Source: Bacteroidales bacterium (GTDB taxonomy: Bacteria > Bacteroidota > Bacteroidia > Bacteroidales > UBA932). From it: a DNA stretch of 64,000 nucleotides. This document shows, piece after piece, positions 9,554-17,619 of this stretch. How positions within the stretch are numbered: position 1 is the stretch's first letter; every line of letters starts with the position of its first letter. The notes under the pieces are model-generated. The model was not told the origin of the DNA. It made no database searches and was given only the letters and a program-made list of their open reading frames with translations. The translations under genes and the position numbers were made by a program. The stretch is from assembly GCA_017438975.1 (NCBI GenBank), contig JAFRUH010000023.1:1-64000 (forward strand), given 5' to 3'.

Positions 9554-10194
9554 TGCTCCTCAGTACGGCATACTGCCCTCCCGTGGAATATTTTGCCTTG
9601 CTGGCAAAGGATTTTACCCTGTCTCCGGACGGGGTAATTCCGTCTGTGGCGAGCCTGGAAGCCTGCGAGAACTACCAGAAGCAATCCTACCGGACCCGGT
9701 GCCGGATCGCCGCGGCGGAAGGGGTCGAGGACCTCTCCGTCCCGATCGTCCACGGTGAGGACCGCCGGATCACTTCCGTCCGGGTCGACTATTCCGTTCC
9801 CTGGGTTCTGAGGACTTGCCGGGCCATCGATTCCGCCTATTATTCCTCCCCCTATTTCGAACACTACCGGGACGACCTTTTTGCCGTTCTCGAGGATCGG
9901 AGGGAGACCCTTTTCGACCTCAACCTGTCCCTGATCCGCTTCTTTCTCGACAAGACCGGGATTGCCTGCAATCTCCTCCAGACGGAAAGCTACGCGCCTC
10001 CGGGATCGGTTCCAGACGACTACCGGGAGGTCATCCATCCCAAACGGAACAATACGATTCTTCGCGACCTTTCCCTGGAAAGGCCTTACTATCAGGTATT
10101 TTCCCGTAAGTACGGATTTGTGGGAGGACTTTCCATCATGGACCTTCTCTTCAACGAGGGGCCCGATTCGATCCTTTACCTCAAACGCCTCTGA
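9553..10194 (+). CDS. WbqC-like family protein
   Basis: The 213-residue protein matches the WbqC-like family, whose members often sit in O-antigen or capsule loci and have no firmly established reaction. Typical features are the N-terminal YCPPVEYFALL segment, the early ENYQKQSYRTRCRI motif and the VDYSVPWVLRTCRAIDSAYYSSPYFEHY region (shown in two parts: VDYSVPWVL and AYYSSPYFEHY). It starts with GTG overlapping the lpxA stop codon by one base. Its position behind the lipid A genes supports a cell-surface glycan role, but that is inference. Confidence 0.85.
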   Translation: MLLSTAYCPPVEYFALLAKDFTLSPDGVIPSVASLEACENYQKQSYRTRCRIAAAEGVEDLSVPIVHGEDRRITSVRVDYSVPWVLRTCRAIDSAYYSSPYFEHYRDDLFAVLEDRRETLFDLNLSLIRFFLDKTGIACNLLQTESYAPPGSVPDDYREVIHPKRNNTILRDLSLERPYYQVFSRKYGFVGGLSIMDLLFNEGPDSILYLKRL

Positions 10195-10284
10195 CCTTTT
10201 CCCACAGTCCCCGTTTCTCCCGGAGAAGAGTCTTGGCGTCTCTCAATTCTTTCCATTCCCCGATATAGACTTCTCGAGGGCGCG

Positions 10285-10376
10285 GGTGCGCCTATGGGTC
10301 CAGCACAAGGACCCTTAAGCGCATTTAGTGGCTTTTTTGCTCCTATCGGTACAGTCCGTGGACCCATAGGAGCACC
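10285..10376. repeat. Long imperfect inverted repeat in a convergent gap (element C)
   Basis: GGTGCGCCTATGGGTCC (10285-10301) pairs with GGACCCATAGGAGCACC (10360-10376) at 16 of 17 positions. Alternative local pairings compete with this: GGGTCC 10296-10301 with GGACCC 10309-10314, and TGCTCCTAT 10338-10346 with ATAGGAGCA 10366-10374. Between them an AGC(G)CA/TGGCT stem runs into T6 at 10333-10338, a plausible plus-strand terminator for the WbqC-like gene. The remainder of the 237-nt gap 10195-10431 shows no gene. Confidence 0.8.
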
Positions 10377-10431
10377 AGCCCTCCCGGACGATAATCTTCT
10401 CCGGGAAGAGAGGGGGGGAACGGATGGAAAT

Positions 10432-11619
10432 TTACAGGATAATCAGGACGGCCAGGAGATAGAGAAGGAATCCCTGGGCGCGCAGGCGGGAACGAGTGAC
10501 CGTCGCTACCGTCGCGTCGACCGGATCCGTCCCGGCCAGTTTGTCGAGGCCTTCGAAGTCCGGGAGATCACGCAGGTGCCATTTCCTGATGATCATGCCG
10601 TTGTCCAGATAGGTTGCTCCTCCGTTGCTCCGGTTCAGCGTGATGAGGGTCTTGTAATCCGAGAAATAGGCGTACGGCTGGAGCAGGGCAGGGACCGCGG
10701 TTTCCACGGGAGTCCCTTCCGTAACGAGGAGGAGCGGATTGATTCCGCTCTTTTCCGCGTCATCCTTCAGGGTAACCAGGGCGTCCCAGGCCTCCGGGTC
10801 CATCTTCTCATGAGCGGGGACGGAAAGGATGAGGACCTTCCCGAGGACCGCCAGCTCATCCTGGTATCCGCCCATGTCGTCCTTGAAGGAAAGGGAGGGG
10901 GTTTTCTCTTCGAAACGGATGCCGTTCCGGTCGAGCGTGTCGATCCGGACGAAGGCCCATGTCGAGTCGGGAAGGCGGTTCTCCGTAAAGAAACCCTCCT
11001 GGTCCCCCCGCTTATAGACATGGACGCGGACCTTGTCGTCGAACTCCTCATAGTCGTTGTCCAGGGAGGTGAGCAGCTCGTTTCCGGGCGCGAAATCCGT
11101 AAAATCTACCGTCGGGAGATGCCGCTGGTTGTACACCGCCGCTACCGCGAGGCCTGCGACAGCGACCCAGAAGGCCAGTTTTCCCTTCTTCTTCGCATCG
11201 CCGAGGTTCTTCATCGGAAGGAAGGCGACGGCGAGGAGGGCCAGCAGGACGAGGTTCTTGAGGAAGCTCTGCAGATGGCTCAGATGGACGGCTTCTCCGA
11301 AACAGCCGCAATCCATCTCCGGGTTCTTGACAAGCAGGGCCAGGGTCACGCCCGTGAACAGCAGGGTCAGGATACCGCTGAGGATCCCGGTCAGTTTCCG
11401 GAAAACGCCCGTCACGAGGGCCGTTCCGAGCAGGGATTCCAGCAGGGCGAGGGCGACGCCGGCCGCCTGGGACGTCCCTTCCAGGAACTTCAGTCCGAAG
11501 AACTGGTAATAGGCCGATACGATCAGCCCCGTCCCGACGGGATCCAGCAACTTCAGCAAGCCGGAAATCAGGAAAACGAGTCCGCAGAGGATTGCGGCGA
11601 AACGTCTGAACTTATTCAT
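10432..11619 (-). CDS. DoxX/MauE-like membrane protein (BT_3928-type)
   Basis: This 395-residue protein starts with a hydrophobic four-helix bundle typical of DoxX/MauE-like membrane proteins. It contains a MDCGCFGE motif with two closely spaced cysteines, as in MauE-type proteins linked to thiol redox chemistry. A fifth transmembrane stretch (about 155-175) precedes a soluble domain of about 200 residues, and a hydrophobic segment ends the protein. It resembles the BT_3928 family of Bacteroidota. The redox role is inference. It overlaps tmk by 8 nt and is convergent with the WbqC-like gene. Confidence 0.75.
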   Translation of the reverse strand: MNKFRRFAAILCGLVFLISGLLKLLDPVGTGLIVSAYYQFFGLKFLEGTSQAAGVALALLESLLGTALVTGVFRKLTGILSGILTLLFTGVTLALLVKNPEMDCGCFGEAVHLSHLQSFLKNLVLLALLAVAFLPMKNLGDAKKKGKLAFWVAVAGLAVAAVYNQRHLPTVDFTDFAPGNELLTSLDNDYEEFDDKVRVHVYKRGDQEGFFTENRLPDSTWAFVRIDTLDRNGIRFEEKTPSLSFKDDMGGYQDELAVLGKVLILSVPAHEKMDPEAWDALVTLKDDAEKSGINPLLLVTEGTPVETAVPALLQPYAYFSDYKTLITLNRSNGGATYLDNGMIIRKWHLRDLPDFEGLDKLAGTDPVDATVATVTRSRLRAQGFLLYLLAVLIIL

Positions 11620-12307
11620 GGTCCTGTTCTTTTATCAGAGGGTCGACGACCGTACGGATACGGCTGAATATGGCATCCGGGGGGAGCATTTCCCCGCTCT
11701 CGGAGGAGCAGTCGATCCGAAGGAACTTCGCATCGAGCGCGACCTGGCGGAGATACAGGCTCCGGACGGTTTCCTGGAATGAAATATCCGCTTCGTGGAT
11801 GTCCCGAGCCCCGGATAGATAATCCCGGTCATGGCCCTGCCGCTGGGCGGAAAGCCGCTCCTTGACGAATCCGATCGGGACGTCCAGAAACAGGTTCAGG
11901 TCCGGGCGGGGCAGGTCGAACTCTCCGAATTCGGTATTCAGGATCCATTCCCGGAGTTCCTCCCGCTCCTCCGGCCGTGCAAGCTTGGCGCACTGGTAGG
12001 CCACGTTCGAGTAGACATACCGGTCGAGGAGGAGGGTTTTCCCCTCTGCGAGGACCCGCTTCATCCAGGGACCCGCGCCGTGGCGGTCTTCCGCGAAAAG
12101 AAGGGCCACGAGTTGGGGATGGACCGTATCGTTCGATCCGAAATCCCCACGCAGGAAACGGCTGATAAGCCCCCCGTAGACGGGAGCGTCATATCGGGGG
12201 AAATGGATATACTCCAGATTCCCGCAGCGCTCGGCGAGATATTGTTTCAACCTGGCGACCTGGGTCGACTTCCCGGCCCCGTCCAATCCTTCCACGACTA
12301 CCAGCAT
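11612..12307 (-). CDS. tmk: Thymidylate kinase
   Basis: Tmk phosphorylates dTMP to dTDP. The 231-residue protein begins with the P-loop EGLDGAGKST. It has the DRYVYSNVAYQ motif (DRY type) that binds dTMP and the Mg2+ site, followed by an LDVPIGF strand and an Arg-containing LID region (ERLSAQRQGHDRD). Its length is slightly above the usual 210. The downstream DoxX-like gene overlaps by 8 nt, and folP is divergent upstream. The minus-strand box TATATTTG at 12341-12334 drives it. Confidence 0.95.
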   Translation of the reverse strand: MLVVVEGLDGAGKSTQVARLKQYLAERCGNLEYIHFPRYDAPVYGGLISRFLRGDFGSNDTVHPQLVALLFAEDRHGAGPWMKRVLAEGKTLLLDRYVYSNVAYQCAKLARPEEREELREWILNTEFGEFDLPRPDLNLFLDVPIGFVKERLSAQRQGHDRDYLSGARDIHEADISFQETVRSLYLRQVALDAKFLRIDCSSESGEMLPPDAIFSRIRTVVDPLIKEQDHE

Positions 12308-12333
12308 ATCTTTCTATTTCTTGTCAGAGTTTA

Positions 12334-12351
12334 CAAATATAATTATTTTTG
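12334..12351. promoter_or_regulatory. Adjacent divergent -7 boxes for tmk and folP
   Basis: TATATTTG on the minus strand (12341-12334) and TATTTTTG on the plus strand (12344-12351) are only 2 bp apart. Each promoter's -33 region lies within the other's initially transcribed region, so simultaneous occupancy by two polymerases seems impossible. Confidence 0.7.
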
Positions 12352-12372
12352 TGCGGTTCAAGAGAGAAAAAG

Positions 12373-13182
12373 ATGGATAGCGGCAGAAAAATATCGGTCA
12401 TGGGAATCCTCAACCTGACGGACGATTCCTTCTATTCGGGCAGCCGGATCGGGACCGCCGACACGGCCCGTGCTGTCCGGAAGGCGGAGGAAATGGTGGC
12501 AGAGGGTGCGGATATCCTCGACTTCGGAGCCTGCTCGACACGCCCCGGGTCCATTCCCGTCGACCCCGGGACCGAATGGAAACGCCTCTCCCCGGCCCTC
12601 AGGGCCGTCCGTGACGCGTTTCCCGGGATCCGGATTTCCGTCGACACCTTCCGCTCGGAAGTCGTCCGGCGGGTCCACGACCTCATCGGGGACTTCCTCG
12701 TCAACGACATCTCCGCCGGGGAAGATGATCCCGCAATGTTGGAAACCGTCGGGGAACTTTCCCTATCCTATGTCGCGATGCACAAAAGAGGCACCCCGGC
12801 GACGATGGACTCCCTCGCAATCTATGATGACGTCACGGCGGAGGTCCTCCGGTATTTCCGGGAATTCGCCGCCAAGGCGGAACGCGCCGGGATCACCGAC
12901 TGGATCGCAGATCCCGGGTTCGGCTTCGCCAAGACGGCTGCACAAAACTATGAACTCCTCCAGAACCTTCCCGCCTTCGGCGTCCTCGGGAAGCCGGTCC
13001 TTGTCGGGATCTCCCGGAAAAGCATGATTTACAAGCCTCTCGGGATTACACCGGAAGAAGCCCTTCCGGCGACGTCGGCTCTCCATTTGGAGGCGCTTCG
13101 CGGAGGGGCTTCCATTCTCAGGGTACACGATGTCGCGGCGGCCGTCCAGGTCGTCGGACTGTACCGGCTTCTCAATCCGTAA
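12373..13182 (+). CDS. folP: Dihydropteroate synthase
   Basis: FolP condenses p-aminobenzoate with dihydropterin pyrophosphate in folate synthesis and is the sulfonamide target. The 269-residue protein shows the family motifs in order: GILNLTDDSFY, DFGACSTRPGS, SVDTFRSEV, NDISAG, MHKRGTP, DPGFGFAKT and GISRKSMI. The frame is open to a TTG at 12349, but that overlaps the promoter box. The ATG at 12373, about 20 nt after the box, is therefore chosen. Its 3' end overlaps the convergent CPBP protease gene by 11 nt. Confidence 0.96.
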   Translation: MDSGRKISVMGILNLTDDSFYSGSRIGTADTARAVRKAEEMVAEGADILDFGACSTRPGSIPVDPGTEWKRLSPALRAVRDAFPGIRISVDTFRSEVVRRVHDLIGDFLVNDISAGEDDPAMLETVGELSLSYVAMHKRGTPATMDSLAIYDDVTAEVLRYFREFAAKAERAGITDWIADPGFGFAKTAAQNYELLQNLPAFGVLGKPVLVGISRKSMIYKPLGITPEEALPATSALHLEALRGGASILRVHDVAAAVQVVGLYRLLNP

Positions 13183-14104
13183 CCTGTTCCCGGACCCGGT
13201 GCAGGTTCCCGCGACGGTCCGTCAGCGGGATGCTCTTGTAGATGAAGAGGATTCCGGCCACGACGGCGATGCTCGCAAGGGTCGCGAGCAGATAGGACGG
13301 GGCGGACATGATCTCCTTGAAATACTCGACATCCTTGAGGGAGTCGATATTCGCCATGACGACCGCAAGGCCGTTGTTCGTGGCGTGCATGATCATCGTC
13401 AGGATCAGCGAACCGGTCTTGTAATAGACGTAGCCGAGGATGCAGCCGATGATGAACGCGTTGAGCGCCTGCCAGGGGTTCATATGGATCACGGCGAAGA
13501 AGATGGCCGAAACGACGATCGCCCAGCCGGGTTTCATCTTCTGGAGAAGCCCCCGGAGGACCTCGCCGCGGCAGAGCCACTCTTCGAATAACGGAGCCAT
13601 GACGGCGACGGTCAGGACCGAGACCCAGACGGGACCGCCGGTCAGTTCCTTCATGACTTTCATGATGAGGTCATAGAATTTCTCCATCCCGGGAGTAAGG
13701 GTCGTCAGCCGGTAGTTCCAGTAATTGATCCAGTCGGTCGCGAAGGCGAGGGAGGCGGTCAGCACGACCGCAAGCAAGGCCAGGAGCCAGCCCGAATACG
13801 GTTTGAAATGGGAGCTCTCCAGCATGATCCCTTCCTCGAAGAGAGCGTTCCGGCGGCTCTTCAGCGAGCAATAGACCATCGGAGGGAGGAACTGGGCGGG
13901 ATAGGCGATCAGCGTGCCGTAGGTGGCGGCTGAATCAGGGGTCATGAAGAGGGCGAAAATCGCGGTCAGGATCCCTCCCAGGACGTTGCCGAGGAGGAGA
14001 AGGGCGAACAGGATGAACATTCCCCTTACATCGGGAGCGTAATAGGCATATCCCTTAAAGAGGTCATAGTCCTTCCGGGCCGCGCGGCGGAGTTTGAGAG
14101 CCAT
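13172..14104 (-). CDS. CPBP family intramembrane metalloprotease
   Basis: This 310-residue membrane protein has about eight hydrophobic segments. It carries the conserved CPBP (CAAX protease/bacteriocin-processing) motifs: the EEWLCRGEVLRGLL stretch (EExxxR), a first His in FFAVIHMNPW and a second in MIMHATNNG. In this family these residues form the metal-dependent active site within the membrane. The substrate is unknown. It lies 3 nt downstream of a nucleotidyltransferase gene and is probably co-transcribed with it. Confidence 0.9.
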   Translation of the reverse strand: MALKLRRAARKDYDLFKGYAYYAPDVRGMFILFALLLLGNVLGGILTAIFALFMTPDSAATYGTLIAYPAQFLPPMVYCSLKSRRNALFEEGIMLESSHFKPYSGWLLALLAVVLTASLAFATDWINYWNYRLTTLTPGMEKFYDLIMKVMKELTGGPVWVSVLTVAVMAPLFEEWLCRGEVLRGLLQKMKPGWAIVVSAIFFAVIHMNPWQALNAFIIGCILGYVYYKTGSLILTMIMHATNNGLAVVMANIDSLKDVEYFKEIMSAPSYLLATLASIAVVAGILFIYKSIPLTDRRGNLHRVREQVTD

Positions 14105-14107
14105 GGT

Positions 14108-15043
14108 TTACTGGTATAAAGGACTGGGATAAACACCGTCGGCGACGAGTTCCGCAAACTTGGCGACAACGCCCGGCCGGTCTTCCTTGAAGGTCACACC
14201 GAACCAGTGGGAAGGCGTCGAAACGAGGTCGCAGGCCGCCTTTCCGGAGTTGATCAGCGTATCGATGGCATACGGGATATAGAATTCCTTCTTGGGATCA
14301 TTCCCGAAAGCGGTCATGAAAGAGAGGAAGACATCGGCGCTCATCCCGAAATAATCCGGGGTGAATCCCCACATGTTCATCGAGCAGAGGGCTTTCTTGT
14401 CCAGGGGGACGTGGGTCTCCCCGCTGACACTGTTGTCTCCGTAGACGACCCCGTCCGCGTCGAGGGCGATGTTGTGGTGCTCGACGATGCCCGTCAGAAG
14501 GCCTTCCTCATCGTAGGAACAGATGCCGCGGGATACGCCGCCGGACTCGGAAAGGGTATTCTCGAGCTGGAATCCGACGAGGCAGTACTGGCCCTCGGTT
14601 TCCTCATGGTTCCGACACCATTCCGCCGCGATATGGAAAGAGGCCTTTCCGTAGAAATCATCCCCGTTGATGACGACGAAGGGCTCGTGGATCACTTCAC
14701 GGGCCATCAGGACGGCATGGGCGGTTCCCCAGGGTTTCTTCCGTTCGGGATTGAGGGTGAATCCTTCGGGGATCTTGTCCAGTTCCTGGGTGACGAAGAC
14801 GAACTTGAGCGGTTCGCCGTCAACCGTCCTGACACCGGCGTACTTTTCCTTGACGGCGGCTTCCATGGCTTCGCGGAACGACTCGCGGACGATATAGACG
14901 ACTTTTCCGAATCCCGCTTCGACGGCATCGTGGATAGAATAATCGATAATGGTTTCACCATTGGGGCCGAGGCCGTCCATCTGCTTGAGGCCTCCATAGC
15001 GGCTGCCCATTCCGGCTGCAAGGACAAGAAGTGTAGGTTTCAT
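14108..15043 (-). CDS. Sugar-1-phosphate nucleotidyltransferase-like protein
   Basis: The 311-residue protein has an N-terminal nucleotide-binding signature LVLAAGMGSRYGGLKQ, a VINGDDFYGKASF metal-binding loop and a WGTAHAVLMA segment. These place it in the NTP-transferase superfamily that makes NDP-sugars. It most resembles GalU/RmlA-like enzymes, but the substrate cannot be read from the sequence. It is divergent from the FtsB/DivIC-like gene, with a TAAATTTG box at 15085-15078, and is followed after 3 nt by the CPBP protease. Confidence 0.85.
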   Translation of the reverse strand: MKPTLLVLAAGMGSRYGGLKQMDGLGPNGETIIDYSIHDAVEAGFGKVVYIVRESFREAMEAAVKEKYAGVRTVDGEPLKFVFVTQELDKIPEGFTLNPERKKPWGTAHAVLMAREVIHEPFVVINGDDFYGKASFHIAAEWCRNHEETEGQYCLVGFQLENTLSESGGVSRGICSYDEEGLLTGIVEHHNIALDADGVVYGDNSVSGETHVPLDKKALCSMNMWGFTPDYFGMSADVFLSFMTAFGNDPKKEFYIPYAIDTLINSGKAACDLVSTPSHWFGVTFKEDRPGVVAKFAELVADGVYPSPLYQ

Positions 15044-15077
15044 GAAAATCTTGGTTTTAATTACATTTTATGTCATG

Positions 15078-15094
15078 CAAATTTAGTAATTTTG
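15078..15094. promoter_or_regulatory. Divergent -7 boxes 1 bp apart; leaderless start for the ftsB-like gene
   Basis: TAAATTTG on the minus strand (15085-15078) and TAATTTTG on the plus strand (15087-15094) almost touch. The plus-strand ATG begins at 15100, 6 nt after its box, so the transcript is predicted to start at or within a few bases of the start codon. Confidence 0.65.
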
Positions 15095-15099
15095 CGACA

Positions 15100-15399
15100 A
15101 TGAAAAAAGAATCTGCGTTTTGGAATGACAAGCACCACGGTTTCGTCAAATTCGCCGTGGTGACAAGCCTTGTCGTCCTGCTTTTCCTCCTCTTCCGGAG
15201 CAACGGGGTGATCAACTGGATCCGCTCGGGGCATGAGATCCGCCGCCAGGAGAAGATGATCAGGGAATACCGCAGGGATATCGAGAAGATGGACAGGACG
15301 ATCTACGACCTGACCCACGACAAGGATTCCCTTGAAAAGCACGCCCGGGAACTCTTCCACATGACGGCTCCGGGCGAAGATGTCTACATCGAGGAATAA
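15100..15399 (+). CDS. Septum formation initiator family protein (FtsB/DivIC-like)
   Basis: This small bitopic membrane protein of 99 residues has a short cytoplasmic N-terminus, one transmembrane helix (about 20-38, VVTSLVVLLFLLF) and a periplasmic coiled coil (about 45-85, rich in Arg, Glu and Lys heptads). It ends in the typical LFHMTAPGEDVYIEE tail. FtsB/DivIC proteins link the divisome to septal peptidoglycan synthesis. The frame is open upstream to 15070, but the promoter box lies there, so the ATG at 15100 is chosen. Its end overlaps the convergent MurU-like gene by 16 nt. Confidence 0.88.
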   Translation: MKKESAFWNDKHHGFVKFAVVTSLVVLLFLLFRSNGVINWIRSGHEIRRQEKMIREYRRDIEKMDRTIYDLTHDKDSLEKHARELFHMTAPGEDVYIEE

Positions 15400-16118
15400 A
15401 GCCGCTCCGCTTCCGCAAGGGAGTCCATCTTTCCCACATCGATCAGCCGCAGCTTTTCCGGGACGATCCCATAGACGGGATGGTCCGCGCAGGCTTTGAG
15501 ATAGAAATCGACGATGGGGAACCGCTCCCCGAAACCATACTCTTCAAAGGCCCGGAAGATTGCCTGGGACTGCAGGTGGATTCCTGCGAAGGCATATTTC
15601 CGGCAGGCGGAGGGATCGAGGCCGGGATAGGGACTCCGGATCTCTCCGGTCTTCACATTCGTCCATCCGACAAGCCGCATCGCATCGTCGAACAGGAAAT
15701 AGCGGGATGTCTCCCGGTCGCTGACGAGAATGTTCGCAAGGGCGTCCGGACGGGCCTCGGAGCGGAACCAGTCCAGGTCCAGGTCGGACAGGATATCGAC
15801 ATTATGGATCAGGAAGGGGCCATCCCCCTCCAGCAGGGGCCGGGCATGGCGGACGGCTCCCCCGGTTTCCCGGAGCAGGTCCGTTTCGTCCGAAACCCGG
15901 ATCCGCACGCCGAACTCCGCATCGGCGAGATATTCCCGGATCTGACGGGCGAAATGATGGACGTTGACGATGATGTCGTCATAGCCGTAGGAGGCGAGTT
16001 TCCGGATTACATGGGCCAGAAGAGGCTCCCCGCCCACCGGGACGAGGGCCTTCGGGAGGGTATCCGTCAAGGGTTTCAGCCGGGTTCCGAGACCGGCCGC
16101 AAAAACCATCGCCTTCAT
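15384..16118 (-). CDS. MurU-like sugar-1-phosphate nucleotidyltransferase
   Basis: The 244-residue protein shows the signature FAAGLGTRLKPLT, the PKALVPVGGEPLL loop and an HNVDILSDLDL metal-site segment. It is close in size and motifs to MurU, which makes UDP-MurNAc from MurNAc-1-phosphate in peptidoglycan recycling. It also resembles mannose-1-phosphate guanylyltransferases. The gene directly upstream (3 nt away) encodes an AmgK-like sugar kinase fused to RapZ-C. In pseudomonads amgK and murU form a recycling pair, so the context favours MurU. The activity itself is inferred. Confidence 0.8.
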   Translation of the reverse strand: MKAMVFAAGLGTRLKPLTDTLPKALVPVGGEPLLAHVIRKLASYGYDDIIVNVHHFARQIREYLADAEFGVRIRVSDETDLLRETGGAVRHARPLLEGDGPFLIHNVDILSDLDLDWFRSEARPDALANILVSDRETSRYFLFDDAMRLVGWTNVKTGEIRSPYPGLDPSACRKYAFAGIHLQSQAIFRAFEEYGFGERFPIVDFYLKACADHPVYGIVPEKLRLIDVGKMDSLAEAERLYSSM

Positions 16119-16121
16119 CCC

Positions 16122-17543
16122 CTACAGAATCTTTTCGATGTCCAGTTCCCGGTGGGTCACCGTCACCTTGATATCGAACTTGCCGGAGAGGTGGCTGGCC
16201 AGATGCTCGGCGCAGTAGACGGAGCGGTGCTGGCCGCCGGTACATCCGAAGCAGACCTGGAGATGGGTGAACTTCCGCTGGATGAACCGGTTGACATGGG
16301 CGTCGACAAGCTTGTAGACGCTGTCCAGGAAGACCATGACCTCCCCGTCATCCTCCAGGAAGCGGATGACCTCGGGATCGTTGCCGTTGAACTGCCGGTA
16401 GTGCTCGTACTTGCCGGGATTGTTGATTGATCGGCAGTCGAAGACATAGCCGCCGCCGTTGCCGGTGCGGTCCACGGGAATGCCTTTCTTGTAGGCGAAA
16501 CTGTAGATATGGACCTCGAGCCGCTTGTCCTCGACGATCTCGTTGAACTGCGGCATCGTCGTCAGGCGGGTCAGGATCGAATTGAGGTAGGGATAGTCGT
16601 CGAAAGGCTTCTGGAGCAGCCGGCGCAGGTTCCCGAGGGCATAGGGGACGCTGGCGAGGAAGTGCGGCTTCTTCTCGAAATAACCGCGGAAACCGTAGGC
16701 GCCGAGCACCTGCAGGCTGCGGAAGAGGACGAAGAGCCTCAGGCGTTCGTTGAACGCCTTCTCGTCGACCGGCATGTACCCTTTCAGGGCCCGCAGATAG
16801 GTCCGCACCAGTTCCTTCTTCAGATCCTCCGGATAGCGGGAGCGGGCCTGCCAGATGAAGGATGCCACGTCATAGTAGATCGGGCCCTTGCGGCCGCCCT
16901 GGTAGTCGATGAAATACGGGACGCCGTCCCGGAACATGACGTTGCGGGCCTGGAAATCCCGGTACATGAAGGTATCGCCCATGTCCTCGAGCAGGTCGGC
17001 TTTCAGCCTTTCGAAGTCCTTCTGGAGGGTCACTTCGTTGAATTCCAGTCCGGTCGCCTTGAGGAAACAGTATTTGAAATAATTCAGGTCGAAATCGACC
17101 ATCTGGCCGTCGAAGGCCGGCTGGGGATAGCAGACGCTGAAATCGAGTCCCTCGGCCCCCTTGAACTGGATCTTCGGGAGCTGCTCGATCGTCCGGCAGA
17201 GCAGGTCGCACTCATAGGAGCTGTAGCTGCCGGTTTCCCGTCCCTGGGAGACCATCTGGTAGAGGATCTGGTCTCCGAGGTCCTCCTGGATATAGGACAT
17301 CCCGTCTTCGCTCACGGAAAGGACGGTCGGGACATGGAGTCCCTTCCCTTTGAAATGCTGGGAAAGCGTGATGAATGCCCGGTTTTCCTCGAAACTGGTC
17401 CCGACGACGCCGATGACGGAAATGTTTCCGCCCTTGAGCCGGAAGTAGCGGCGGTTGCTGCCGGAGGTCGAAAGTTCGTTCTTTTCCGCAAGTTTCTGTC
17501 CGGTATAGGACTCGAACAGGGTCTGGAGGATATCTTCTGCCAT
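16122..17543 (-). CDS. AmgK-like sugar kinase fused to a RapZ C-terminal domain
   Basis: This 473-residue fusion has an N-terminal aminoglycoside-phosphotransferase fold (about 1-310). It includes the catalytic MYRDFQARNVMF loop and FIDYQGG (DFG-like) metal site, as in AmgK amino-sugar kinases. Residues about 330-473 match the C-terminal domain of RapZ, with FGCTGGQHRSVYCAEHLA; in enterobacteria that domain binds small RNA and senses glucosamine-6-phosphate. The RapZ N-terminal P-loop domain is absent. The neighbouring MurU-like gene suggests MurNAc/GlcNAc recycling. The start at 17543 is preferred over an upstream TTG because of the promoter box at 17569-17562. Confidence 0.88.
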   Translation of the reverse strand: MAEDILQTLFESYTGQKLAEKNELSTSGSNRRYFRLKGGNISVIGVVGTSFEENRAFITLSQHFKGKGLHVPTVLSVSEDGMSYIQEDLGDQILYQMVSQGRETGSYSSYECDLLCRTIEQLPKIQFKGAEGLDFSVCYPQPAFDGQMVDFDLNYFKYCFLKATGLEFNEVTLQKDFERLKADLLEDMGDTFMYRDFQARNVMFRDGVPYFIDYQGGRKGPIYYDVASFIWQARSRYPEDLKKELVRTYLRALKGYMPVDEKAFNERLRLFVLFRSLQVLGAYGFRGYFEKKPHFLASVPYALGNLRRLLQKPFDDYPYLNSILTRLTTMPQFNEIVEDKRLEVHIYSFAYKKGIPVDRTGNGGGYVFDCRSINNPGKYEHYRQFNGNDPEVIRFLEDDGEVMVFLDSVYKLVDAHVNRFIQRKFTHLQVCFGCTGGQHRSVYCAEHLASHLSGKFDIKVTVTHRELDIEKIL

Positions 17544-17561
17544 TTCAGTGTGTTTAGCTTT

Positions 17562-17600
17562 CAAATTTAATCATTCTTCCCGAATAAAGTGCTATTTTTG
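17562..17600. promoter_or_regulatory. Divergent promoters for the kinase-RapZ gene and the GNAT gene
   Basis: TAAATTTG (minus, 17569-17562) lies 19 nt before the kinase-RapZ start. TATTTTTG (plus, 17593-17600) lies 20 nt before the GNAT-like start at 17620. The boxes are 23 bp apart, so each occupies the other's -33 neighbourhood. Confidence 0.7.
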
Positions 17601-17619
17601 TGAGTGAAATGCAAATTCC

